Shown here: positions 44,105-53,530 of the stretch, piece by piece
Layout: each line of letters opens with the position of its first letter
Position numbering within the stretch: position 1 is the stretch's first letter
NCBI GenBank assembly: GCA_002316805.1
Contig: DCEF01000011.1
Coordinates: forward strand, 5,953-69,952
Reading direction: 5' to 3'
Length of the DNA stretch: 64,000 nt
Source: Ruminococcaceae bacterium UBA1036
Lineage (GTDB): Bacteria; Bacillota; Clostridia; Oscillospirales; Acutalibacteraceae
The notes under the pieces: generated by a model
The model's database searches: none
Told to the model about the DNA's origin: nothing
What the model saw: only the letters and a program-made list of their open reading frames with translations
Position numbers and translations under genes: made by a program

Positions 44105-44833
44105 CTATTTTACCTCCTGTTTTTGAAACCACGCCGTTGTCAGCGCAGATAGCACGACAAAAAGGCCAATGGAAAGCAGGACCTCCGGCAGAATGTAGCT
44201 GCTGTTGAGGAAAAAACTCCCCTTATCCGGATCAAGTCCGTTTGGCAGAATTTTAAGTACAGGCCCCACCGCACAGACTGGAGTGGCATACGGAAAAGCC
44301 CACATCTGTTCATTTGCGAACACAGCGCCGCCGACGATATTTCCTAACATATTCAAAATAATGGTTAGAAAAATTCCAAATTTAGCAGAGAGAAACAGGC
44401 AAAGCGGAATCTGCCACAAAAAGGTAATAAAAAGCAATGCGCTTGCCGCAAAAAGCGCTGCGGCTGGAATATATCCACATTTAGTCAGATTATAAGGAGG
44501 AATGAATCCCCAAATAAACATCAAAACAAAAAAAATTGTGCAAGCAAGAAAAAGCAGTACACTGCAGGCCATAACTTTTCCCATCCATGCTTTGCTTTTG
44601 CTGATGGGAAGTGAAAAGATACCGTGGTATTTTAATTTGGAATCTTTGAGCATCACTAAGGAGCACATGATGGTAAGCGCACCCGGCAAAAAAGCTATAT
44701 ACCAAAAATAGATGCCGGAATGCAGCCCTCCGGAGTAAGCACAAAACAGCGGAACCAGCGGCGCAATCCAGAGTAACTTCATGGTAAAAGTCCGCTTCAT
44801 TTTTTGCATTTCTGCACTTAGATAACGCAGCAT
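44105..44833 (-). CDS. Lantibiotic-immunity type ABC permease (MutE/EpiE/CprB-like)
   Basis: 242 residues with six helices, starting MLRYLSAEMQKMKRTFTMKL, the LanE-type start, with the coupling loop KDSKLKYHGIFSLPISKSKAWMGKVMA. Start codon lies one base after the ATPase stop (TGAGATG). Partner of the neighbouring LanG-like permease. Confidence 0.85.
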   Translation of the reverse strand: MLRYLSAEMQKMKRTFTMKLLWIAPLVPLFCAYSGGLHSGIYFWYIAFLPGALTIMCSLVMLKDSKLKYHGIFSLPISKSKAWMGKVMACSVLLFLACTIFFVLMFIWGFIPPYNLTKCGYIPAAALFAASALLFITFLWQIPLCLFLSAKFGIFLTIILNMLGNIVGGAVFANEQMWAFPYATPVCAVGPVLKILPNGLDPDKGSFFLNSSYILPEVLLSIGLFVVLSALTTAWFQKQEVK

Positions 44834-44834
44834 C

Positions 44835-45542
44835 TCATCCGCCCGCCTTCCTGTTCATCGAAACGACCTGCATGAACAATTCCTCGAGATTCTGCCCCGG
44901 CGTGACGGCATCCTGATAGCCCAGTACGCCATTTGAAATGATACCAATATGGTCGACAATCTGCTCCACTTCGGACAAAATGTGGCTTGACAAAATCACG
45001 GTGATTCCCTGCTCAGGGAAAGACTTGATAAGTCTGCGCAAGTCCTGAATTCCGATTGGATCGAGGCCGTTGGTCGGTTCATCCAGAATCAGCAGCTTCG
45101 GGCGGTTCAGCAAAGCGATAGCGATTCCAAGCCGCTGCTTCATACCCATCGAAAACTGGCCCGCGCGTTTCTTGCCGGTTTTGGTCAAATCTACTGTTGT
45201 AAGGACTTCTTCGATGCGTGAATCGGGAAGTCCCAGCAAAGTGGTACGCACTTTCAGGTTTTCCCTGGCGGTCAGGTTTTCGTACAAAGGCGGGGACTCA
45301 ATCAGAGCACCAATGTTGTCGAGATCTTCCCGACGCCACGGGTGACCTTGAAACAGAATTTGCCCTGATGTCGGCCTGAGCATACCAGTAATCATTTTTA
45401 GTGTTGTTGATTTGCCTGCCCCGTTTGGGCCGAGCAATCCGTAAAGCGAGTTTTCCTCAATGGAAAGCGAGATGTTGTTGACCGCTTTCTGACCTTTAAA
45501 TGTTTTACAAAGATCTTTCGTTTGTAAAATGATATTTCCCAT
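44835..45542 (-). CDS. Lantibiotic-immunity type ABC ATPase (LanF/CprA-like)
   Basis: 235 residues: Walker A GPNGAGKST (about 37-45), IESPPLYENLTARENL Q-loop, signature QFSMGMKQRLGIA, Walker B LLILDEPTNGLDPIG and the switch SSHILSE. This LanF/BcrA class pairs with two small permeases. First gene of a five-gene operon (F-E-G-regulator-kinase), the order of cprABC with its kinase and regulator in Clostridioides difficile. Its promoter at 45587-45615 carries regulator-type direct repeats. Confidence 0.92.
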   Translation of the reverse strand: MGNIILQTKDLCKTFKGQKAVNNISLSIEENSLYGLLGPNGAGKSTTLKMITGMLRPTSGQILFQGHPWRREDLDNIGALIESPPLYENLTARENLKVRTTLLGLPDSRIEEVLTTVDLTKTGKKRAGQFSMGMKQRLGIAIALLNRPKLLILDEPTNGLDPIGIQDLRRLIKSFPEQGITVILSSHILSEVEQIVDHIGIISNGVLGYQDAVTPGQNLEELFMQVVSMNRKAGG

Positions 45543-45586
45543 AGATCCTTCATCCTTTCATTTGTCTGCTGCTATTGTAAAAAGGA

Positions 45587-45615
45587 ATTATAAGGATTCT
45601 ATAAGGATAAAGCGG
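45587..45615 (-). promoter_or_regulatory. Regulated promoter with two direct repeats
   Basis: A perfect TATAAT -10 (45587-45592, minus strand) lacks a good -35; in its place stand two copies of ATCCTTAT (45590-45597 and 45601-45608) with an exact 11-base period, the form of an OmpR-family binding site. Inferred target of the response regulator of the same operon. Confidence 0.65.
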
Positions 45616-45831
45616 ATTTCTGCAAATAAGCGTATATTAATTCCCGTTCTTCAGAAGATTACGAGCACAATGGTTCATAACATAGCGGGCAGCTTTTTGT
45701 TATCGGAAGCAGACAAAATCTCTGATAACTTGCTAAAGCAGAGTTAGGCGGCCTACCAGCGCTTAAACGTAGCAGGCCGCCAAAATGAATAGAATTTTTT
45801 ACTTTTATACAGGATTTGAATACTGAGAAAA

Positions 45832-47802
45832 TCAGTTTTTAGAAAGTTTTAACTGTGACAGAACTTCTTCCAACATCTGCGCCTGACTGCTTAGCTCTTC
45901 GCTCGTAGCTGCACTTTCTTCACTTGTAGCCGAATTTGTCTGTACAACAGAAGAAATTCGGTTAACATGCGCGGTGATCTGATTGATGGAAGCAGCTTCG
46001 TCATTGGATGCCTTCGATATTTCACGAATTAAGCCGGCGGTTTTTTCCACGCTTTCAAAAACTGAATTAAGCGAATCTGCGGTTTCACCGGCAATTTTGG
46101 TTCCGTTTTCAACTTTTTGAATTGAACTTTCAATCAGGCGGGTTGTATCTTTTGCTGCCTCAGCGCTCTTGCCAGCAAGATTTCGGACTTCATCTGCAAC
46201 AACCGCGAACCCTTTTCCCGCTGTTCCGGCATGTTCTGCTTCCACAGCGGCATTCAGCGCAAGAATATTTGTCTGAAACGCGATTTCTTCAATCGTTTTA
46301 ATTACTTTTTTAATTTTGTCGGATGCCACGCTGATTTCCCTGATAGCCTGAATCATTTCTTTCATTTGTTTGTTTCCGCGCTCCACTTCTTCAGAAGCCG
46401 ACAAAGAAAATCGGTTCGCGTTGGCCGCGTTTGCCGCGGTCTTATTGACTGCCTGTGCAATTTTGGAAATGGAGTCCGACAAATTCTCAACGGAGCTGGC
46501 CTGCTGCGATGCGCCTTGCGAAAGCATTTGCGACGCATCGGACACCTGACTTGCCCCCATGGCCACTTGTTCAGCAGATTGATTAATGTTGGTAAACAGT
46601 CCGTTCAGTTTTAAAGCAATCGCATTCAGCGAATCTTTGATTTCGATAAAATCGCCCTTATAATTTTGGCTTGTCCGTATAGTGCAGTCACCGTTTTCAA
46701 GGCTCGAAAGCATTGATGAAATCTCTTCGATATATCCTTTTAGGATACTGACGGTTGTCGAGAAAGATTTCGAAAGCATGCCGATTTCATCTTCCGAATC
46801 TACTTGTGGGACTTCGGAATGCAAGTCGCCTTCGGCCAATTTCTGAATCCTTGCCACCATACTGATGATTGGATTTACAATCGGTTTTGAGATCTTTAAG
46901 GCAAGAAAGACAGAAAGTACGATAAATAACACAATCAAAGCAATGGTAATAATAATCGACTGGTAGAAGCCGGCCATCAGCTCCGACGTATTTACCGACA
47001 TACCGATCGACCAGCCGTTCGTATCCGGTATTTTTGCATAACCGATGCACTGTGAAACTCCTTTTACCTGAATGGTTTGAGTCCCTGTTTTGCCTGCGGT
47101 CATATTTTTGATGACAGAGGCAAGATCGGCGTAAGAGCTGTCTTTTTTCGCCTTTTCTATATAATTTGTAAAATTGTTTACAACATTTCTGTTTTTGTGC
47201 GCAATGATCTTTCCCTGTTTGTCCGTGATGAATCCGTAGCCCGATTTGCCAATGGAAACGTCGTCAATCATTTTGCTGAATGTGTCGCTTGCCAGATACG
47301 CGTATACGACCCCGTTCGAACCTCCATTGTCGATTTTTGTGGATATAATCAGAATAATATCAGAACTGTTTTTGTTGGTCATCGTGCTGGTTATGTAAGT
47401 TTTTCCCGCTGCCGCCTGCTTAAAGTAATCCGACTGGCTGATGTCAGCCTGATCCAACGTCTTTCCACTGCTATCGCTTACCATTACGGAGCTAAAGCCA
47501 TAATTAGACGCCAGCTGCTGCAGGAGGATCTGCTTCTGACTTGTTGTTCTGTTCACATCGGTTATTTGGGTGTTCTGGGCAATTGATTCGATTTTTGTTT
47601 TGTAAGTATTAATTGCATTCTGGACGGAATGGTTATAAGCCGTAATGTTTTCGCTGATCCTTGTGTTTATGTTACTCACGGAGTCTGAATAAAGGATTAC
47701 GGAGTTTATAATACCGCAAAGAATACTGATTAGAACCGCCAAGCTTACCATAGCAAAAAACAGTGCTTTTTTGATTGATTTTTGCTTCTGAAACCGTTTC
47801 AC
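45832..47802 (-). CDS. Methyl-accepting chemotaxis protein
   Basis: Membrane chemoreceptor of about 656 residues from a GTG at 47802 (GAGAAGG six bases upstream); a TTG at 47871 is the longer choice. First membrane helix about 13-35, an outside dCache-type sensor (residues about 40-290, with SDYFKQAAAGKTYI and GKSGYGFITDKQG), second helix about 295-320, HAMP, and the signalling hairpin with the conserved tip EEIAFQTNILALNAAVEAEHAG. The SQxSxASxQ-like Gln/Ser repeats show methylation sites. It lies next to the sugar-binding protein gene but sits behind that operon's terminator, so the link is positional. Confidence 0.93.
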   Translation of the reverse strand: MKRFQKQKSIKKALFFAMVSLAVLISILCGIINSVILYSDSVSNINTRISENITAYNHSVQNAINTYKTKIESIAQNTQITDVNRTTSQKQILLQQLASNYGFSSVMVSDSSGKTLDQADISQSDYFKQAAAGKTYITSTMTNKNSSDIILIISTKIDNGGSNGVVYAYLASDTFSKMIDDVSIGKSGYGFITDKQGKIIAHKNRNVVNNFTNYIEKAKKDSSYADLASVIKNMTAGKTGTQTIQVKGVSQCIGYAKIPDTNGWSIGMSVNTSELMAGFYQSIIITIALIVLFIVLSVFLALKISKPIVNPIISMVARIQKLAEGDLHSEVPQVDSEDEIGMLSKSFSTTVSILKGYIEEISSMLSSLENGDCTIRTSQNYKGDFIEIKDSLNAIALKLNGLFTNINQSAEQVAMGASQVSDASQMLSQGASQQASSVENLSDSISKIAQAVNKTAANAANANRFSLSASEEVERGNKQMKEMIQAIREISVASDKIKKVIKTIEEIAFQTNILALNAAVEAEHAGTAGKGFAVVADEVRNLAGKSAEAAKDTTRLIESSIQKVENGTKIAGETADSLNSVFESVEKTAGLIREISKASNDEAASINQITAHVNRISSVVQTNSATSEESAATSEELSSQAQMLEEVLSQLKLSKN

Positions 47803-48012
47803 TTTATGCCTTCTCGTATAATAAGATTTGCGGAATTGGTTTAATTTGTCCAGATAATTCCCATAGAGCAAGTTTGCAAAAATCTAACCGTTTTGGCCCA
47901 AAAATCTGCGAATAATCCATTTATGCTTTCCCACCATAGGATTAGGCAAGTAGTCCATGGGATAGGACCCGCATTCAAGGTGAAAATAAGTGCACCTTGT
48001 TACGAGATTTAA

Positions 48013-48052
48013 GAGCCAGCCATCCTGAATAACAAATCAGGATGGCTGACTC
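48013..48052 (-). terminator. Terminator of the sugar transporter operon
   Basis: A 16-base stem with minor mismatch (48013-48028 with 48037-48052; core AGCCATCCTGA and complement) right after the binding-protein stop; T-run is weak. Confidence 0.7.
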
Positions 48053-48093
48053 TTTGATATTCAAAGCCAAATTTTCACAAACGGATAGAAACT

Positions 48094-49140
48094 TTAGTTA
48101 GCTGCAGCACCCATGACCTGCTTATAATTTTGAGGCGTTACAATTTGTGCGCTGACGGCTGTTTCCATCTTGACATCTTTTCCTGCAATTTTATCCTGCA
48201 ATACTTTAAAAGAAGTTGTACCGATAGAATCCGAGGAAAAATATGTAGCAGCTTTCATCGGGGAACTCGCCTTTTTAAACTCGTCTTTTGCAAGGTAGCC
48301 GCCTAATCCAACTACGCACGCTTTCTTGTTCAGACCGGCACTTTCAAGGGCACGGCATGCGCCAACTGTTCCTTCTTCGTTTGCACCGGTTACAAGCCAT
48401 GTCTTGATTTCCGGATGGGCGGTAAATACAGCCGCTGCTGCAGTGTTGCCCTTATCTGTTGTTCCGTCATAGTCTGCCTTGAAAATTTTGCTCTTGCTGA
48501 AGTTCTGGCAATCTTTTGTAAAGGCGTCCTCTTCGCCCTTTGCACGAGGTACACAGCTGGTAACTGTATCCATCGTCATGATTAGCAGGCCAACATCGGA
48601 TTCAGAAGCATACTTGTTCTTATTTGCATAGTCAGCTAGCCATTTACCATTGATCTTGCCAATGCCATAAGCGTCTATGCCAACCCACGGAGCGATCTTT
48701 TTACCATTGGCCTCCAGTGCATCATCGGCCGCGACAACGGGGATTTTTGCATTCGTTAATTTTGTGACGACTGATTGAGACATTGTCTGGTCAGGGACAC
48801 AAGTCAAAACGCCAGATGCATGATTTGCAATAGCATTGTCCACCGCTTTTAGGTATTCTTCCGGGCTCATTTTCGCATCCACATAAATGAACTCGCCACC
48901 GGCTGCCTCAACCGCTTTTTTAGCCGCTGCGCCTTCGTCGATGAACCATGTCTGGTCGCCTGCTTTGTAGATGCCGTAAACCTTCAGTTTTCCGCTGCTG
49001 GCTCCAGCAGCCGTTGATGCAGTTGAGGTGGCAGCCGCTGAGCCGGATGCTGCAGCAGTTCCGGTAGACGATACGTTGCTGCATCCTGCGAAACCTACAA
49101 GCATTGACAGTGCGAGTACGAGTGACAAAGTTTTTTTCAT
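48094..49140 (-). CDS. Sugar ABC transporter substrate-binding lipoprotein, AraF-like
   Basis: 348 residues from the ATG at 49140 (GGAGG upstream). Lipoprotein signal ends in VGFAGC. The type-I binding fold shows GVLTCVPDQTMSQSVVTKL, IPVVAADDAL, TMDTVTSCVPRAKGEEDAF and HPEIKTWLVTGANEEGTVGA, which follow E. coli AraF region by region more closely than RbsB. Encoded last, behind ATPase and permease, separated from them by a 179-base gap with a stem-loop at 49259-49282. Arabinose is a reasonable guess for the ligand, not shown. Confidence 0.88.
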   Translation of the reverse strand: MKKTLSLVLALSMLVGFAGCSNVSSTGTAAASGSAAATSTASTAAGASSGKLKVYGIYKAGDQTWFIDEGAAAKKAVEAAGGEFIYVDAKMSPEEYLKAVDNAIANHASGVLTCVPDQTMSQSVVTKLTNAKIPVVAADDALEANGKKIAPWVGIDAYGIGKINGKWLADYANKNKYASESDVGLLIMTMDTVTSCVPRAKGEEDAFTKDCQNFSKSKIFKADYDGTTDKGNTAAAAVFTAHPEIKTWLVTGANEEGTVGACRALESAGLNKKACVVGLGGYLAKDEFKKASSPMKAATYFSSDSIGTTSFKVLQDKIAGKDVKMETAVSAQIVTPQNYKQVMGAAAN

Positions 49141-49258
49141 ACAAATTCCTCCTGTTTTTTGTAGCAATTAGAAAATAAAGCAAAATGGATTTCACTCTTT
49201 TTTCGTTTTAGGCAAAGAGCAGATACCCTGTCCTTATTTAAAAATTGCCAATGATTTA

Positions 49259-49282
49259 TTTAACATGCTTCAACATGTTAAA
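49259..49282 (-). other. Intra-operon stem-loop before the binding-protein gene
   Basis: A perfect nine-base stem TTTAACATG/CATGTTAAA with no T-run after it on the minus strand, between the permease stop and the binding-protein gene. Likely an mRNA processing or stabilising element that lets the binding protein be made in excess; inference. Confidence 0.55.
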
Positions 49283-49319
49283 TGCAGACATGTTTTTTTG
49301 AAATCCTATCAAATTTGGT

Positions 49320-50336
49320 TTAAGCGTTTTTCATGCTTGCAGCCAGCAGAACTTTCTTACGCTTTTCTTTACGCAGATAGTCCGATGTCAGAGCGAGCAG
49401 AAGCAGCACGCCGCGCGCCACATATTGCCAAAAAGAAGGCACATTAACCATGATAAGCCCTGTATTGAACGCTTGAATGAGGATAATGCCGAGTACGGTG
49501 CCGCCCATATTGCCAACACCACCTGTGAAGGATACGCCGCCAAGAATAACGGCGGTAATGGCATCAAACTCAAGGTTAACGTTTGCCGCAGGCTGGCCGC
49601 AGTTCATTCTTGCTGTGAAAACGATGCCGCCGATGCCGCAGAGCACACCCATAATAATAAAGCTAATGGTAATAATCTTTTGCGGGTTCAGACCTGCAAG
49701 GCGGGCTGCCTCTTTGTTACCGCCAATTGCGTAAATGCTGCGGCCAAATTTTGTTTTTGCCAGGATAAAGCCAAATATGATAATGCAGATTATGGTAATC
49801 CACACGGAAAGCGGAATGCCAATGAAGGCAGCAGTGCCAATGTTAAGATATGCTTGGTCACTTATTGCCACCGGTTTACCGTTGCAGATAATGTAGGCAA
49901 AACCACGGAGAATCGCCTGTGAAACCAGCGTGGCGATGAACGGATCCAACTTGATTTTATTGACCATCAAAGCGTTGCAGACACCGACGATTGCCGAAAC
50001 AGCAAGCGTAATGATGATGGAAATTACAAGAGGTATATTTAAGCTTACCAACAAGGCACACAGCGTTCCTGTGAAAGCTACTAGTGAGCCAGGGGACAAA
50101 TCGTTTTGCGCCGCGATAATTAAATACGTATGCCCAATTGCTACCAGGCCTACCAAAGAAGCCGCTACCATCAAATTGATAATATTACCCCAGGAAAAGA
50201 AATTCCTGTTTAGGCATGAAAAGAGGATAAAAACCACGATAATCGCGGCAATCAGCACCAGTTTTTCGCCGCCGATTGCACTGGATATATTTCGGAATAC
50301 CGACGACTTTTCCTCCCCGTTAGTTGATTTGCTCAT
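49320..50336 (-). CDS. Sugar ABC transporter permease (AraH/RbsC family)
   Basis: 338 residues, about nine membrane helices. IGHTYLIIAAQNDLSPGSLVAF, GKPVAI, then the EAA-like loop GRSIYAIGGNKEAARLAGL and ILGGVSFTGGVGNMGGTVLG, the RbsC/AraH signatures. QNDLSPG replaces the usual GGIDLSVG, a known variation of the AraH branch. ATG overlaps the ATPase stop by four bases. Confidence 0.92.
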   Translation of the reverse strand: MSKSTNGEEKSSVFRNISSAIGGEKLVLIAAIIVVFILFSCLNRNFFSWGNIINLMVAASLVGLVAIGHTYLIIAAQNDLSPGSLVAFTGTLCALLVSLNIPLVISIIITLAVSAIVGVCNALMVNKIKLDPFIATLVSQAILRGFAYIICNGKPVAISDQAYLNIGTAAFIGIPLSVWITIICIIIFGFILAKTKFGRSIYAIGGNKEAARLAGLNPQKIITISFIIMGVLCGIGGIVFTARMNCGQPAANVNLEFDAITAVILGGVSFTGGVGNMGGTVLGIILIQAFNTGLIMVNVPSFWQYVARGVLLLLALTSDYLRKEKRKKVLLAASMKNA

Positions 50337-51838
50337 TGTGCATCCACTCCTATCATTTCCATACTGAGAAGTTTATCTTCCGTAGCTTCGTCGTGGGATA
50401 TTTCGCCGACAATTTTAAGCGATCTCATTGCGATAATTCGATCACAAAGCCCCATGATTTCTGGCATTTCTGAAGAGATTAAAATAATGCCGAGGCCCTG
50501 CTTTGCAAAAGAGCATATCATTTGGTAAAATTCAGACTTTGCTCCAACATCAATGCCCTTTGTAGGCTCATCCAGAATTAGGACCTTCGGCTTTGTTGCA
50601 ATCCAGCGCGCCACGATGCATTTCTGTTGGTTGCCACCCGAAAGCTCCAATATTTTTTTGTCCGGGGAAGGAGTCTTAATTTGGAACTCTTGAATGCCCT
50701 GCGCGGCAACGGCCTGTTCTTTCTTCCTGTCCATGACACCGAACTTATTTGAATTTTTATCCAGCATGGAAATGTTGATGTTTCCTTGAACGCTCAAATT
50801 TGCCAGAATTCCTTGCATTTTGCGGTCTTCCGGTACAAGCACAATGTCGTTTTTCATTGCCTCTTTCGGTGAGCGGTTCACAATTTTTTTGCCTTCCAAA
50901 TATACTTCGCCGGTACGCATCCGGTCGGCGCCGATAATAGCCCGCATTAATTCCGTACGCCCCGCGCCGACCAATCCGCTGAACCCGAGCACCTCACCTT
51001 TCCGAAGCTGAAAGGAGTTGGCTTTTACATAATCGGAAGAAACATTCCGTACATCCAAAAGGACATCACCAATTTCCTTATTTCTGTCAAGGTTTTTATA
51101 AATATCGCCAAGATCGCGGCCGACCATAAGTTTAATTAGCTCTTGTTGGGTAATTTCTCCGTTTGCAACGGTACGAATGTAGCGGCCATCTTTAAAAATT
51201 GCTATTTTATCGGCGATTTGCTGCAGTTCATCCATACGATGGGAAACATAAATGACGATTTTGCCCTCTCGCTTAAGTTTGCGTATAATCTCAAACAAGC
51301 ACTCGATTTCCGAGTCGCTCAGGCTGGCGGTCGGCTCGTCAAAGCAGATAACTTTTAAGTTTTCGCGGCTGTATGCCTTCATGATTTCCACCATTTGCTG
51401 GTAGGCTATGCTTAAATCTTTCACCTTTGTTTGTGGTTTGATTGGAAGGCCAAAATCATCGATAATTTTTTGAGCCATCTTGTTTGCTTGCCCGATATCA
51501 ATGACCCCAATTTTATTGGTAGGCATCCTGCCCAGATAAATATTTTCGGCGACGCTTAGTTCCAAGAGGATCTGGCGCTCCTGATAGATGACACTGATGC
51601 CCTCTTCAATTGCTTCATGAGGGGAACGGAAATGTTTTGAAACGCCGTCGATAAGGTAATCGCCTTTGTTCGGTTGGTAATCACCGTTTAGAATTTTCAG
51701 CAAAGTGGACTTCCCTGCGCCGTTTTCTCCGACGAAAGCCAAGACTTCGCCTCCGTACGCCTTAAAGCTGATATCGTCCAATGCGATTACCCCAGGAAAA
51801 TATTTGGAGATGTTTTTAAATTCCAGTATACTTTCCAA
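50333..51838 (-). CDS. Sugar ABC transporter double ATPase (AraG/RbsA/MglA family)
   Basis: About 501 residues from a TTG at 51838 with AAGGGAGGAG upstream, giving the family start ESILEFKNISKYFPGV; the ATG at 51871 has no site. Two ATPase domains: the first complete (GENGAGKST, LSIAYQQMVEI, ICFDEPTASLS), the second with the degenerate Walker A GLVGAGRTEL seen across this family, then LSGGNQQKCIVARW and LILDEPTKGIDVG. First gene of the transporter operon; promoter and operators at 51891-52034. Confidence 0.93.
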   Translation of the reverse strand: MESILEFKNISKYFPGVIALDDISFKAYGGEVLAFVGENGAGKSTLLKILNGDYQPNKGDYLIDGVSKHFRSPHEAIEEGISVIYQERQILLELSVAENIYLGRMPTNKIGVIDIGQANKMAQKIIDDFGLPIKPQTKVKDLSIAYQQMVEIMKAYSRENLKVICFDEPTASLSDSEIECLFEIIRKLKREGKIVIYVSHRMDELQQIADKIAIFKDGRYIRTVANGEITQQELIKLMVGRDLGDIYKNLDRNKEIGDVLLDVRNVSSDYVKANSFQLRKGEVLGFSGLVGAGRTELMRAIIGADRMRTGEVYLEGKKIVNRSPKEAMKNDIVLVPEDRKMQGILANLSVQGNINISMLDKNSNKFGVMDRKKEQAVAAQGIQEFQIKTPSPDKKILELSGGNQQKCIVARWIATKPKVLILDEPTKGIDVGAKSEFYQMICSFAKQGLGIILISSEMPEIMGLCDRIIAMRSLKIVGEISHDEATEDKLLSMEMIGVDAQ

Positions 51839-51890
51839 CTGTTTCTCCTCCCTTTTTGAGATTTCAGGCATAAATGGGTTATAAGTAAAA

Positions 51891-51906
51891 AGTTATCGTT
51901 AACACT
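51891..51906. promoter_or_regulatory. LacI-type operator downstream of the transporter promoter
   Basis: AGTTATCGTTAACACT contains GTTATCGTTAAC, the same core as the site at 52183-52196: a near-palindrome centred on CG, the usual form of LacI/GalR operators. Confidence 0.6.
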
Positions 51907-51985
51907 TTCTAAAATTAAAATACGATTTAGTTTTTGAAATTGTATTCCTCCATTTGCTTACTAAGATTTTATGCATTTTCATTGC

Positions 51986-51997
51986 GTTAACGTGAAC
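51986..51997. promoter_or_regulatory. LacI-type operator at the transporter start site
   Basis: GTTAACGTGAAC, a near-palindrome centred on CG, lies just downstream of the -10 box of the transporter promoter, where bound repressor would block initiation. Confidence 0.55.
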
Positions 51998-52006
51998 ATT
52001 AACTTA

Positions 52007-52034
52007 ATTATAACCATAATTTCGTTAATGTCAA
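52007..52034 (-). promoter_or_regulatory. Promoter of the sugar transporter operon
   Basis: Perfect TTGACA (52029-52034) and TATAAT (52007-52012) with 16-base spacing on the minus strand. Confidence 0.78.
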
Positions 52035-52146
52035 CCATAAAACTGCGCATTTATCAAATATTATAATTTAATATTGAAAATTTTAGATAATTTGGCAATG
52101 AGTATCTTGCGGATTTTTAAAATTTTAGATTTTATTCAAAAACTGA

Positions 52147-52174
52147 TTGACTTTTCTGCAGCTCAAGGTATATT
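52147..52174 (+). promoter_or_regulatory. Promoter of the LacI regulator and sugar-processing genes
   Basis: TTGACT (52147-52152), 16-base spacer, TATATT (52169-52174). The leader to the regulator gene is about 220 bases and holds no supportable gene. Confidence 0.6.
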
Positions 52175-52182
52175 CTATACTA

Positions 52183-52196
52183 TGTTATCGTTAACA
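52183..52196. promoter_or_regulatory. LacI-type operator at the regulator start site
   Basis: TGTTATCGTTAACA, 13 of 14 positions symmetric apart from one mismatch pair, directly after the -10 box at 52169-52174. Points to autoregulation. Confidence 0.65.
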
Positions 52197-52399
52197 CAGC
52201 CTAACCAATCTTATTGGAGCACTATAAGTATACCTATGAATGGAGAAAAGCCATCTTTATGGAAACATTTCGTTACAAATCACCAGGATCTGATTTTGCA
52301 CCTTGTTTTTGTTGCATTTACAATCTATGATATATAATGTCGTAAAAGAAATGGAAAGTCACATTTTATAACATTATATAGAAGCGGAGATTGAATGAA

Positions 52400-53461
52400 A
52401 TGGAACCAACTTTAAAAGACGTTGCAAAACTGGCCAACGTATCCATCGGGACGGTTGACCGGGTTCTTCATAACAGAGGGCGAGTCTCCCTTAAAAATAT
52501 TGAGCGCGTTAACGCGGCAGTTAAGAAGCTTAATTACAAACCCAGCCAGATTGCCCGTGCACTTGTAGCCAAGAAAAGTAAAATTAAAATCGGCCTTGTT
52601 TATCCACTGGTGGAATCCGAATTCTGGTCTGAAATCAATACCGGCATTCAGCGCGCGGGAAATGAACTTCTTCCATTCGGCGTCGAGTTAGTAATTGACC
52701 ACTATTCCAGTTATTCTCTGGATGAACAGATGGCTTCCATTAACAAAATGGTAAAATTAGGCGTCAATGGCCTGGTCTTTACCCCTTCGGGCAAAGACGC
52801 ATATTTAGAAAAACTATGTAAAACCTTACCGGTTGCAACTGTGATCGACGACATTGAGTTGAAAGGCGAAGCATTCCATATAGGCCCTGACGACAGGAGA
52901 ATCGGTAGGCTGGGAGCAAAACTGACAGCCCTGTTTATTCAGTCTAAAGGCAACATTGCTGTTCTCTGTCCTTCTTACACAACCAGTGGGATGCACGTGC
53001 GCGTGCAGGGCTTTGTTGAGAAAATCCGTGAGGATTATCCAAACATCCACATTGCGGACACCCGTTTGATTCATGGTGCAGGAGAAAAGGACTACTATAT
53101 CAATGCTTACACCCAAACCTTGGATGTCATTAAAAACACACCCGACCTACGGGCCATTTACATTTCCAACGGCTTAACCGAATGGGTAGCAAAGGCCGTG
53201 GATGATTCCGGGAAAACTGGCCAAATCACCGTGATTGGCCACGAGTATACTTCCGGCGTAAAACATTTTCTTGAAACCGGGTGCATTGGGGCGACAATTT
53301 ATCAAAATCCTTCTCAGCAATTTTATCTGGCAGTTAAATTACTCTATGAGATTATTACAGGCAACCATATTCCTGACGGTAAAAATATTGTGACAAACTG
53401 CAATATTATTATGGACGAAACCGTTCCGTTCAGCCGCTTCGGCGGGATGGAGTATTTTTAA
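52400..53461 (+). CDS. LacI-family regulator with RbsB-like sensor domain
   Basis: 353 residues from the ATG at 52400 (GCGGAG ten bases upstream; a TTG at 52391 is too near). Helix-turn-helix TLKDVAKLANVSIGTVDRVL with the hinge helix NYKPSQIARAL, then a periplasmic-binding-protein domain (KIGLVYPLVESEFWSEI, GVNGLVFTPSG, IYISNGLTEW, IGHEYTSGVKHFLETG) of the sugar-sensing type. Divergent from the transporter operon, with three matching operators in between. Likely represses both units in absence of the sugar. Confidence 0.92.
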   Translation: MEPTLKDVAKLANVSIGTVDRVLHNRGRVSLKNIERVNAAVKKLNYKPSQIARALVAKKSKIKIGLVYPLVESEFWSEINTGIQRAGNELLPFGVELVIDHYSSYSLDEQMASINKMVKLGVNGLVFTPSGKDAYLEKLCKTLPVATVIDDIELKGEAFHIGPDDRRIGRLGAKLTALFIQSKGNIAVLCPSYTTSGMHVRVQGFVEKIREDYPNIHIADTRLIHGAGEKDYYINAYTQTLDVIKNTPDLRAIYISNGLTEWVAKAVDDSGKTGQITVIGHEYTSGVKHFLETGCIGATIYQNPSQQFYLAVKLLYEIITGNHIPDGKNIVTNCNIIMDETVPFSRFGGMEYF

Positions 53462-53530
53462 TTGACGAGCTCTCAAGGGTAATATATCCCCTGCATGCAC
53501 CGGCATTTTTTCAGTACTGGAGGAATTTCA

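Noticed and set aside
45529..45747. Plus-strand frame ending SEADKISDNLLKQS
   Set aside because: Overlaps the operator region of the LanF-like operon, has no start signal and no family match I can support; possibly a scrap of old coding sequence.
45660..45785. GGCGGCCT/AGGCCGCC stem at 45748-45781 as a terminator
   Set aside because: The stem is real but no T-run follows on either strand, so function is not supported.
52074..52337. 87-codon plus-strand frame in the LacI leader
   Set aside because: It runs through the promoter and operator at 52147-52196 and lacks a ribosome site.
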